A stretch of DNA of 13,540 bases, taken from Planctomycetes bacterium RBG_16_43_13. GTDB taxonomy: Bacteria > Planctomycetota > MHYJ01. The notes beneath the pieces are model-generated. The model was not told where the DNA came from and made no database searches. It saw nothing but the letters and a program-made list of their open reading frames with translations. Both the position numbers and the translations under genes were made by a program. The stretch spans positions 806 through 14,345 of the forward strand of contig MHYJ01000056.1 in NCBI GenBank assembly GCA_001828445.1. The letters run 5' to 3'. Each line of letters begins with the position of its first letter. The stretch's first letter is position 1. Positions 7,382-13,526 of this stretch are shown here, piece by piece.

Positions 7382-7840
7382 CTAAGCTGTTTTACTAAAT
7401 AGTCGTGCTGATAGTTCTACTATAACTATAAGTATAATAGCCGGCAACATAAGATATATCGTCTCGTCTGGATTATATAAACCAAATTCGAATCTATCCA
7501 TTGAGAAGGGGAAAGCCCATAGTATAACCCCCTGCCCCATATAACTTTTGAATGAGTCAATAAGAATATGCAGGTAAGAGCCCACCAATAATGACCAAAA
7601 TATGCTTTTTCTAATTTTCTCCTCAAAGAGATGGGTTATTAGAAAGCATATAACAATTAGTATAAGCGGTGAATGTGATGGCTCACAGTACCAGGTAGGG
7701 GAGTTTGATATAAATAAGAATGTCTTGAACACTAAATCTGGCAGGAAATTGCCGATATAAAACATTACCCTCGTTCGCCTATCTTTCAATAGTTTGCCAC
7801 CGCTATATCCTATCGCATAATGTACTAATAAATCAGCCAT
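7382..7840 (-). CDS. YdjM/DUF457-like membrane-bound putative metal-dependent hydrolase, copy B
   Basis: A 152-residue integral membrane protein resembling the YdjM/DUF457 (LexA-regulated membrane hydrolase) family. Several hydrophobic spans are visible, with the clearest at about 57-70, 82-96 and 128-146. Conserved polar residues that could hold a metal are His7, Asp35 (in NFLPDL), His56 (in PSHSP), His91 and Asp95 (GSYLHILIDSFK), followed by FPFS. Reaction and substrate are unknown for the family. The ATG overlaps the preceding gene by 8 nt and has AAGGAG 10 nt upstream. It is the second copy of a tandem duplication: it aligns without gaps to the protein at 8305-8769 over the first 95 residues, at a low identity that suggests an old event. 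It is the last gene of the minus-strand block. Confidence 0.75.
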   Translation of the reverse strand: MADLLVHYAIGYSGGKLLKDRRTRVMFYIGNFLPDLVFKTFLFISNSPTWYCEPSHSPLILIVICFLITHLFEEKIRKSIFWSLLVGSYLHILIDSFKSYMGQGVILWAFPFSMDRFEFGLYNPDETIYLMLPAIILIVIVELSARLFSKTA

Positions 7841-8315
7841 TTCTAATATGCTCCTTTGTATGTAAAATGCCTTCTGCTAATCTTATATGGAATGTTCTTA
7901 CAAAGAGTGCTAAAACATATAGTAAGATTGCCAACGAGATGATATTGCTAAATAATCTTGTGTTATGAGTAAACGGTGGTTTAGATACCTTCTGTAGTTC
8001 TATATATCCGCCATCTTCAGATTTTATGAATTTACCGACTATGGATATATTATTGCCTACACTATAATTCCTCGTATCACCCTTGACTGTTATTTTATGT
8101 CCATTGGTATTTATTATAAAACCGTTTGATACCTTCTTTTCTATACTACTATAGGGAACCCATATCACCTTTTCATTAAAATCGTTAGGCCTTAACTGGC
8201 ATACCCAGAACGAAGGATTTATGAATCTACCTGCTTTACTTGAGTATATGAAGGATGATATTATGATGGCTAAACATATTACCACCTTTGTATAGAAGTA
8301 TCTATTACTGAACAC
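7833..8315 (-). CDS. double-spanning membrane protein with predicted OB-like domain, copy B
   Basis: A 160-residue protein that I cannot assign to a named family. It has an N-terminal membrane helix (about 8-25), a soluble beta-rich stretch (about 40-112), a second helix (about 122-142) and a basic tail containing LAEG. The middle pattern (NGHKITVKGDTRNYSVG, then ISIVGKF) looks like a small OB-type barrel. It is a paralogue of the protein at 8772-9233: both start MFSN, share PSFxVCQxxPN with Cys39 at the same position, and share FxIxLAEG after the second helix. It starts with GTG, overlapping the preceding gene by 11 nt, with AGAAG just upstream, and overlaps the next gene by 8 nt. CcmE was considered but its haem-binding His motif is not seen. 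Confidence 0.75.
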   Translation of the reverse strand: MFSNRYFYTKVVICLAIIISSFIYSSKAGRFINPSFWVCQLRPNDFNEKVIWVPYSSIEKKVSNGFIINTNGHKITVKGDTRNYSVGNNISIVGKFIKSEDGGYIELQKVSKPPFTHNTRLFSNIISLAILLYVLALFVRTFHIRLAEGILHTKEHIRNG

Positions 8316-8769
8316 AATTACTCCTCTTGAATAACGTTGTTATCCATAATATTGCTATAACAGCGATGTCTATTGGTATTAGATATACTATATCTTCAGA
8401 GTAATATAAGCCGGCTTCGTAACCATTATTAGAAATCGGGAAGAATGGATATATTGCACCTATTCCAATGGTGGTCTTTAACAAATCTACTATTAGATGT
8501 AATGTTGAGCCAAAAAATAGCATAGTAAAAGCCGTCTTACGGAATGATTCGGAAAATAGGAATGAAAATAAATAACAGTACATTATTAGCCCTAATAAAG
8601 TGTGTGAGGGGACTACAAAATACTTATCCGCTTGCAGTAGATGTTCTAATGATTTCTCTATTATATCCGGTAATAGTGTGCCAGCATATAGTATAAATCG
8701 GCTATGCTTACTTTTTGAGAGTAAGCCAAAAGGCAGCGACGCCGTTATATGTGTTAGTCCGTCTGCGAT
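8305..8769 (-). CDS. YdjM/DUF457-like membrane protein, copy A, with apparent ATC start
   Basis: A 154-residue paralogue of the protein at 7382-7840. The open frame runs back to a stop at 8800-8802 but contains no ATG, GTG or TTG before the internal Met63 (8583). Starting there would remove His7, Asp35 and His56. The codon that aligns with the ATG of the other copy is ATC (8767-8769): IADGLTH here against MADLLVH there. From that point the two align without gaps through residue 95, keeping His7, Asp35, His56, His91 and Asp95. AAAGGA ends 6 nt upstream of ATC, inside the end of the preceding gene. I infer initiation at ATC; a start-codon mutation or a base-call error is the alternative. The end overlaps the following GTG start by 11 nt. 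Confidence 0.7.
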   Translation of the reverse strand: MADGLTHITASLPFGLLSKSKHSRFILYAGTLLPDIIEKSLEHLLQADKYFVVPSHTLLGLIMYCYLFSFLFSESFRKTAFTMLFFGSTLHLIVDLLKTTIGIGAIYPFFPISNNGYEAGLYYSEDIVYLIPIDIAVIAILWITTLFKRSNCVQ

Positions 8770-8771
8770 AT

Positions 8772-9233
8772 CTAATCCTTTCTGCTGACAAATACGCCTT
8801 CAGCTAACGTTATTTTGAATGCCTTAGATAAATAAACTATCAGAACTATTAAGATTGCTATTGAAACAACATATATTATCAATCTCTTTCGTAGATAGTA
8901 TTTATGCACTATAAGATTATCTGCCTCTATGAAGTTATCTTTATTGAATCTTCCTGACAGCGTAACTACATCACCCTTATGAGGCGTTTCTTTGCCCCCT
9001 GTTACTCGTATCGTAAAGCCGTCCTTCTCTACTATAAAATGGCCATTCTCGGCATCCACTACCTCCTCTGCCTCTAATATTATCTTACTGTCGTTGTATT
9101 TATTTGGCATAGATTGGCAGACAATAAATGAAGGATAGATTGTGTTAAACGTTTCTTGTGAATAATATGAAAGTGCTGTTATTGTTGCTATAGCTATTGC
9201 TATTTTGAATAGCAAGAATTTATTGGAAAACAT
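8772..9233 (-). CDS. double-spanning membrane protein with predicted OB-like domain, copy A
   Basis: A 153-residue paralogue of the protein at 7833-8315, of unrecognised family. It has TM1 at about 7-22, then PSFIVCQSMPN with its only cysteine at residue 39. A soluble beta-rich stretch (about 48-108) follows, with GHFIVEKDGFTIRVTG and GDVVTLSGRF. TM2 is at about 116-136 and the tail is FKITLAEGVFVSRKD. This layout suggests a small extracytoplasmic barrel held by two helices, although topology is inferred. The ATG lies 10 nt after the fabF stop without a clear Shine-Dalgarno, so it probably belongs to the acpP-fabF transcript. Its own end carries the ribosome-binding sequence for the ATC-initiated gene that follows. 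Confidence 0.75.
   Translation of the reverse strand: MFSNKFLLFKIAIAIATITALSYYSQETFNTIYPSFIVCQSMPNKYNDSKIILEAEEVVDAENGHFIVEKDGFTIRVTGGKETPHKGDVVTLSGRFNKDNFIEADNLIVHKYYLRKRLIIYVVSIAILIVLIVYLSKAFKITLAEGVFVSRKD
8776..8781 (-). promoter_or_regulatory. ribosome binding site placing the start of membrane-protein copy A at ATC
   Basis: AAAGGA on the minus strand, 6 nt before the ATC at 8767-8769 and inside the 3' end of the preceding gene. Its spacing is near optimal for that ATC and useless for the next canonical start, ATG at 8583. It therefore decides the start of the 8305-8769 gene. Confidence 0.55.
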
Positions 9234-9243
9234 CTATGTGGTG

Positions 9244-10488
9244 CTATTCGTGATATTTACCTATGGCAACTGTTGTATTATGTCCACCAAAGCCCAGTGA
9301 GTTAGAGATCGCAACATTTACTGGCATTCGTCTTTTCTCGTTAGGTGTGTAATCAAGGTCGCACTCCGGGTCTGGCGTTTCGTAGTTTATGGTAGGGTGT
9401 ATTATATCGTTCTTTACGGAGAGTGCAGCAGCTATAAGCTCAACGGCTGCTGCCGCACCAAGAAGATGTCCTATCATTGATTTAGTAGAGCTTATCGGAA
9501 CCTTTTTTGCGTAGTTACCAAATACTTTCTTTATAGCGAGTGTTTCTGTCTTATCATTAAGTTGTGTAGAAGTGCCATGGGCATTTATATATGATACATG
9601 CTCTGGCTTTATGTTTGCGTCCTTTAGAGCAGCGCTTATAGCAAGCGCAGCGCCGGAGCCATCTGGGTCAGGTGCTGTTATATGATACGCATCATCACTC
9701 ATTCCTACACCGAGCACCTCTGCATAGATCTTAGCGTTTCTGGATTTTGCATGTTCTAACTTTTCAAGCACTAATATTCCAGCTCCTTCGCCTAATACGA
9801 ACCCGTCTCTATTTTTGTCAAACGGTCGGCTTGCTTTCTGTGGAGCATCATTCCGCGTAGATAGTGCCTTCATACACGCAAAACCATTTATACCTAAATA
9901 CGTAATAGCCGCCTCGCTTCCCCCAGCTAACATAACGTCCGCATCTCCATATTGTATCATTCTAAAAGCCATACCTATTGAGTGATTACTTGTTGCACAA
10001 GCAGAAGCAATAGCAAAGTTTGGTCCACACAAGCCGAAGCGTATTGCTATATTACCTGCTGCCGCATTAGACATCATCTTAGGGATAAAAAATGGGCTAA
10101 GCCGAGCGGGCCCTTTTTGAAGATATCTGGTATGCTGATCCTGTAGCTCATTTAGGCCACCTACGCCAGAACCTACGATTGCACCACATCTATCTTTTTT
10201 ACACTTGTTAAAATCTATTGCTGAATCTTTTACTGCCTCAGATGCGGCTGCTATAGCGAGCTGGGCGAACCTATCAAGTCGTTTCGCCTCTTTTTCCTCG
10301 ATATAGCTTGTTGGGTTGAAGCCCTTTACTTCTCCAGCAAATGTGACTTCGAAGCTGGTGGTATCTAATGATGTTATTTTGGCTATGCCACTTTTACTTG
10401 AGAGTAGCCCTTCCCAAAAGGTAGGTACGTCAAGTCCCAATGGAGTAACAGCACCTACACCAGTTATGACTACTCGCGCTCTTGACAT
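9244..10488 (-). CDS. fabF: beta-ketoacyl-ACP synthase II
   Basis: A 414-residue condensing enzyme that elongates acyl-ACP with malonyl-ACP in type II fatty acid synthesis. Numbering from the ATG at 10488: the nucleophile is Cys164 in ASACATSNHSIG, with His304 in NAHGTSTQLND, Lys336 in SSTKSMIGH and His341 in IGHLLGAAAAVE. GEGAGILVLE and the C-terminal NSLGFGGHN are also typical. The length is normal for FabF. The frame extends two codons further to a TTG, but ATG followed by SRARVVITGVG fits the family better. It follows acpP by 43 nt with only a weak Shine-Dalgarno. In many genomes rnc comes next; here a duplicated membrane module follows after 10 nt. Confidence 0.95.
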   Translation of the reverse strand: MSRARVVITGVGAVTPLGLDVPTFWEGLLSSKSGIAKITSLDTTSFEVTFAGEVKGFNPTSYIEEKEAKRLDRFAQLAIAAASEAVKDSAIDFNKCKKDRCGAIVGSGVGGLNELQDQHTRYLQKGPARLSPFFIPKMMSNAAAGNIAIRFGLCGPNFAIASACATSNHSIGMAFRMIQYGDADVMLAGGSEAAITYLGINGFACMKALSTRNDAPQKASRPFDKNRDGFVLGEGAGILVLEKLEHAKSRNAKIYAEVLGVGMSDDAYHITAPDPDGSGAALAISAALKDANIKPEHVSYINAHGTSTQLNDKTETLAIKKVFGNYAKKVPISSTKSMIGHLLGAAAAVELIAAALSVKNDIIHPTINYETPDPECDLDYTPNEKRRMPVNVAISNSLGFGGHNTTVAIGKYHE

Positions 10489-10531
10489 ATACAAAGATGC
10501 CTAATAGGGACCCTTTATTTAGGAGAGGGAG

Positions 10532-10786
10532 TTAACTTTTTACACTGGCATTCTTCTCTATGTAATCTATAGCATCTCCTACTGTTTGTATCTTTTCAGC
10601 TGCTTCGTCTGGTATGCTTAAATCAAAGGCGTCCTCTATCTCCATAACTAACTCTACGGTATCCAGAGAATCTGCCCCTAAGTCGTTTATAAAGGATGTT
10701 CCCTTTGATATCTTCTCCTTATTTACTCCAAGTTGCTTACCCACGATCTCAATTACCTTTGCTTCTATTTCCTTTGTGGTAGGCAT
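10532..10786 (-). CDS. acpP: acyl carrier protein
   Basis: An 84-residue acidic acyl carrier protein of fatty acid synthesis. The phosphopantetheine attachment serine is in [15 protein letters not shown] (Ser40 counting from this start), followed by the conserved helix III region [12 protein letters not shown]. The frame is open for five more codons to an ATG at 10801, but AAAGGAGG at 10791-10798 sits 4 nt before the ATG at 10786, and [14 protein letters not shown] is the family start, so 10786 is chosen. It has the strongest Shine-Dalgarno seen in the window. Two promoter-like sequences lie upstream. fabF follows after 43 nt, forming the usual acpP-fabF pair. Confidence 0.96.
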   Translation of the reverse strand: MPTTKEIEAKVIEIVGKQLGVNKEKISKGTSFINDLGADSLDTVELVMEIEDAFDLSIPDEAAEKIQTVGDAIDYIEKNASVKS

Positions 10787-10834
10787 ATTCCCTCCTTTCA
10801 TTAAAAAGAAAAAAGCCTACAACCTTGGGTTAAG

Positions 10835-10863
10835 ATAGTAATAAATCGTTTATAGGAATGCAA
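10835..10863 (-). promoter_or_regulatory. acpP promoter, proximal
   Basis: On the minus strand, TTGCAT (10858-10863), 17-nt spacer, TACTAT (10835-10840). The -10 and its surroundings are identical over 14 bp (10830-10843) to the rnpA promoter (727-740), with the same spacer length. It predicts an untranslated leader of about 40 nt that carries the AAAGGAGG ribosome binding site. Confidence 0.5.
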
Positions 10864-10875
10864 GCTTTTTTACAC

Positions 10876-10903
10876 ATTATAGAAAGAAATGTTACGGTTT
10901 CAA
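10876..10903 (-). promoter_or_regulatory. acpP promoter, distal
   Basis: On the minus strand, TTGAAA (10898-10903), 16-nt spacer, perfect TATAAT (10876-10881). It overlaps the end of the epimerase gene. The 13 bp ATTATAGAAAGAA (plus strand, 10876-10888) also form the -10 region of the mutase promoter at 12881. The two acpP promoters would lie about 40 bp apart in tandem. Confidence 0.5.
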
Positions 10904-11302
10904 GGGCTGATTTAACTCCACAAGTATACCAAAAGTATCCTGTGGCTTTAAGAAATTCACAAGTTTACCATTTGCACCATTTCGTGGCGTATCATATAGC
11001 GGCTTAAATCCCTTTGATAAGAGCAGAGCCATAGCATTTTTAATATCATCTACTTCAAAGCATATATGATGTATTCCTTCCCCTCTTTTTTTTAGGAATT
11101 TGGTTATTACCACCTCGCCATTCATAGGTTCAAGTAACTCTAAAACCACATCAGATGTGCGGATTTTCGCTACTTTTAATTTCATATCTTGTAATATCTC
11201 TGTTCCTTCGTCTGTTAAGCCAAGAACTGTTTTGAAAAAGTTAGCTGCCTTCTGGCAATTATTTACTGCTATACCTATGTGGCCTACCTTTTTTATATTC
11301 AT
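10892..11302 (-). CDS. mce: methylmalonyl-CoA epimerase
   Basis: A 136-residue protein of the vicinal oxygen chelate fold that interconverts (R)- and (S)-methylmalonyl-CoA, linking propionyl-CoA carboxylation to the B12 mutase. Family blocks are VGHIGIAVNN (metal ligand His8), LELLEPM, the sequence RGEGIHHICFEVDDI (His78/His79) and FGILVELNQ (Glu129, metal ligand). The length is normal. The ATG lies 6 nt after the mutase stop with a weak TAGGT before it, so it is co-transcribed with the mutase; that neighbour separates it from other glyoxalase-like proteins of the same fold. The end of the gene overlaps a promoter-like sequence for acpP. Confidence 0.92.
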   Translation of the reverse strand: MNIKKVGHIGIAVNNCQKAANFFKTVLGLTDEGTEILQDMKLKVAKIRTSDVVLELLEPMNGEVVITKFLKKRGEGIHHICFEVDDIKNAMALLLSKGFKPLYDTPRNGANGKLVNFLKPQDTFGILVELNQPLKP

Positions 11303-11308
11303 AATAAC

Positions 11309-12862
11309 CTATCTTTTACTCTGATCATATTCTCCATATTCTTTTCTCAATAGATTACATATCTCACCTATAGTAACATAGTTTTTTACGCAATCCACTA
11401 TGGCTGGTACTGTATTTTTATTACTTGATATAGCAAAAAGCAGTTTATTTATGGATAACTGAACTGCATTATTATTTCGTATCTTTCTTATGCGCTTTAT
11501 ATTTGCAATACATTTGTTTTTCAAAGAGGCATCGGCTTTAGATTGAGGCAGTGTTGACGATGCTCTATTCTCCTGAAATTTGTTAACACCTACTATGATG
11601 CTTTTACCGGACTCCACATCATTTTGCTGTCTAACAGCACTACTTTCTATTTCTTTTTGATGATATTTTTGTTTTATGGCTTCTATAGCACAACCATACC
11701 TTGATATTTCATTTATGTAACGATTAGCTTTTGCTTCCATTTCATTAGTGATTTTCTCTAAATAGTATGAACCTCCTAATGGGTCTATTGTGGTGGGTAT
11801 ATCTGTTTCATTGGCTATTACCTGCTGGGTACGGAGTGCAATGGTTGCGGACTTATCTGTTGGTAGGGACAATGCTTCGTCGAAGGCATTTGTGTGAAGG
11901 GACTGGGTGCCTCCGAGAACGGATGAAAGGGCTTGGAGGGTAACGCGGGCTATGTTGTTCTCAGGTTGTTGAGCTGTCAGGGCGGAGCCGGCGGTCTGGG
12001 TATGGAAACGTAGTTGGAGTGCTCTCTCGTCAGTGGCGCCGAAACGGTTCTTCATTATTCGCGCCCACATCATCCGAGCCGCACGAAATTTCGCTACCTC
12101 TTCGAAAAAGTTATTGTGGGCGTTAAAGAAGAATGAGATACGTTGACCAACTTTATTTACATCTAATCCTCTCTTTTTTGCCTTCTCGACGTAGCAAATC
12201 GCATTTGCCAAGGTGAATCCGAGCTCCTGCGCCGCAGTCGCTCCCGCCTCGCGGATATGATAACCGCTTACACTTATAAAATTCCACCGCGGCATATTTT
12301 CGAGGCAGTATTCCATAACGTCAACCGCAAGTTTCATAGACGGCTCTGGCGGAAATATATAGCATCCTCTTGCTATGAACTCCTTCAGTATGTCATTCTG
12401 CACTGTCCCGGAGAGCTGTGATGACTTTATCCCGCGCTTCTCGGCAACGGCAATATACATAGCAAGTATGATTGGTGCAGTTGCGTTGATTGTCATAGAG
12501 ACACTTACCTCATTGAGAGAAATGTGGTTAAAGAGGTGCTCCATATCTGCTATACTGCTGATTGATACGCCTGCCTTTCCAACCTCACCTTTTGCGCGTT
12601 CGTCGTCGGCGTCGTAACCCATCTGTGTCGGGAGATCGAATGCAACTGATAACCCCTTCTGCCCTTTGGCGAGAAGGAGTTTGTATCGTTTGTTCGTTTC
12701 CTCAGCTGTTCCAAATCCTGCGTATTGACGCATAGTCCAGAGTCGTCCAGAATACATATTCGGATATATCCCGCGGGTGAACGGGTATTGACCAGGGAAA
12801 CAGGTATGCTCGATGTAGTCCTGTGCCGACTTTGAAGGTGATGACATTATGTTTTTAGTCAT
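11309..12862 (-). CDS. methylmalonyl-CoA mutase, large (catalytic) subunit
   Basis: A 517-residue TIM-barrel subunit of the B12-dependent mutase that interconverts (R)-methylmalonyl-CoA and succinyl-CoA. There is no B12-binding DxHxxG domain, so this is the separate-subunit type; the small subunit lies elsewhere. Substrate-pocket residues of true methylmalonyl-CoA mutases are kept: Tyr47 in RLWTMRQYAGF (Tyr89 of the Propionibacterium enzyme), Arg165 in EFIARGCYIFPP (Arg207) and His202 in SGYHIREAG (His244). Isobutyryl-CoA mutase has Phe and Gln at the first two. The N terminus is about 35-40 residues shorter than I expect, and a stop codon six codons upstream prevents extension. G+C drops sharply in the last third. 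No Shine-Dalgarno; a strong promoter lies just upstream. Confidence 0.92.
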   Translation of the reverse strand: MTKNIMSSPSKSAQDYIEHTCFPGQYPFTRGIYPNMYSGRLWTMRQYAGFGTAEETNKRYKLLLAKGQKGLSVAFDLPTQMGYDADDERAKGEVGKAGVSISSIADMEHLFNHISLNEVSVSMTINATAPIILAMYIAVAEKRGIKSSQLSGTVQNDILKEFIARGCYIFPPEPSMKLAVDVMEYCLENMPRWNFISVSGYHIREAGATAAQELGFTLANAICYVEKAKKRGLDVNKVGQRISFFFNAHNNFFEEVAKFRAARMMWARIMKNRFGATDERALQLRFHTQTAGSALTAQQPENNIARVTLQALSSVLGGTQSLHTNAFDEALSLPTDKSATIALRTQQVIANETDIPTTIDPLGGSYYLEKITNEMEAKANRYINEISRYGCAIEAIKQKYHQKEIESSAVRQQNDVESGKSIIVGVNKFQENRASSTLPQSKADASLKNKCIANIKRIRKIRNNNAVQLSINKLLFAISSNKNTVPAIVDCVKNYVTIGEICNLLRKEYGEYDQSKR

Positions 12863-12880
12863 ATTGCAGTGAGCGAGTTA

Positions 12881-12910
12881 ATTATAGAAAGAAGATTATA
12901 TCACCGTCAA
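12881..12910 (-). promoter_or_regulatory. promoter of the mutase-epimerase genes
   Basis: On the minus strand, TTGACG (12905-12910), 18-nt spacer, perfect TATAAT (12881-12886), in the 82-bp gap after the biotin carrier gene. The -10 ends 18 nt before the ATG, giving a short leader without a Shine-Dalgarno. A second TATAAT-like sequence lies inside the spacer. The -10 region shares 13 bp with the distal acpP promoter. Confidence 0.6.
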
Positions 12911-12944
12911 GAGTTCTTTCTGACAATTTAACTCCATATAAAGA

Positions 12945-13526
12945 TTAGCCACCAGAAATTACAATCAGCACCTCGCCTTTTTCGACGGGTTTGCCGCTTT
13001 TAGCGTATATTGTCTTCACTACACCGTTCCGACTTGCCGTTATTTCGTTCTCTAATTTCATAGCGTTTAGCGTGATAAGGTGCTGTCCTTCTCTCACCTT
13101 GTCACCGACCTTTACATTCACGCTACTTATAAGTCCTGGTATAGGTGCTTTTATCTCCACTGTGGCTCTTACACTGCCCGGTCGAATAGTAGCACCTACG
13201 GTTCCCTCGTCAAATGGCATCCTGCTTACCGCCAATTTGTAGTTAATTCCATCAATAAGTATTTCATAGATATTATCTCGCTTCTGGTAGCCGAACTGTA
13301 TTGACCTTGTGGTGTGGCTCCTGTTATGGCTACTCTTGAGTTCTTCTATTAGGGCGCTACGAATTTGTCCATTACGTTTGTCAAGAGTTATTCTGTGTTT
13401 TTCGTTCTCAATGTTGGTAATGAGGGCATCGCCATCTTTGTCGCAATATACTTCTATAGTTTTATCCTTGTGTCTTATATAGTATTTCATTCTTGGTTTA
13501 TATTTTCTGATATCCCCTGCTTCCAT
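12945..13526 (-). CDS. biotin carboxyl carrier protein of an acyl-CoA carboxylase/decarboxylase
   Basis: A 193-residue protein ending in a biotinyl domain (about 122-193). The biotin lysine is Lys157 in NAMKLENEI, 36 residues from the end as is usual, with flanking turns APIPGLI and VKVGDKVREGQ. The N-terminal half has a beta-rich segment (about 13-100) as in carriers of propionyl-CoA carboxylase and methylmalonyl-CoA decarboxylase. Placement just before methylmalonyl-CoA mutase and epimerase supports that use over acetyl-CoA carboxylase AccB. Start choice is open: ATG at 13526 has AAAGAG upstream; ATG at 13490 (MKYYIRHKDKTIEVY) fits the family start better. The carboxyltransferase would be expected beyond the right edge. 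Confidence 0.85.
   Translation of the reverse strand: MEAGDIRKYKPRMKYYIRHKDKTIEVYCDKDGDALITNIENEKHRITLDKRNGQIRSALIEELKSSHNRSHTTRSIQFGYQKRDNIYEILIDGINYKLAVSRMPFDEGTVGATIRPGSVRATVEIKAPIPGLISSVNVKVGDKVREGQHLITLNAMKLENEITASRNGVVKTIYAKSGKPVEKGEVLIVISGG

Noticed and set aside
7366..7397. Inverted repeat TAGTAA/TTACTA across the convergent stops as a bidirectional terminator
   Set aside because: Six AT-rich pairs with a 20-nt loop and no proper T run; it lies partly in both coding ends and could be chance.
8305..8583. Truncated 92-residue gene starting at the internal ATG
   Set aside because: The frame upstream is open and aligns without gaps to the paralogue, including likely metal ligands, and no ribosome binding site was noted before 8583.
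8600..8788. Plus-strand 62-codon ORF over the 5' part of the YdjM-like copy A
   Set aside because: It lies antisense to the conserved frame that aligns with the paralogue; it appears as an open slot only if the noncanonical start is missed.
7833..9233. The two small membrane proteins as CcmE-type cytochrome c maturation factors
   Set aside because: The outline (N-terminal helix plus OB-like barrel) is similar, but the haem-binding His motif is not seen, there is a second membrane helix, and no other ccm gene is nearby.
12863..12944. In-frame extension of the mutase into the upstream gap to recover the missing N-terminal arm
   Set aside because: An in-frame TAA at 12878-12880 blocks it, and the gap carries a good promoter.
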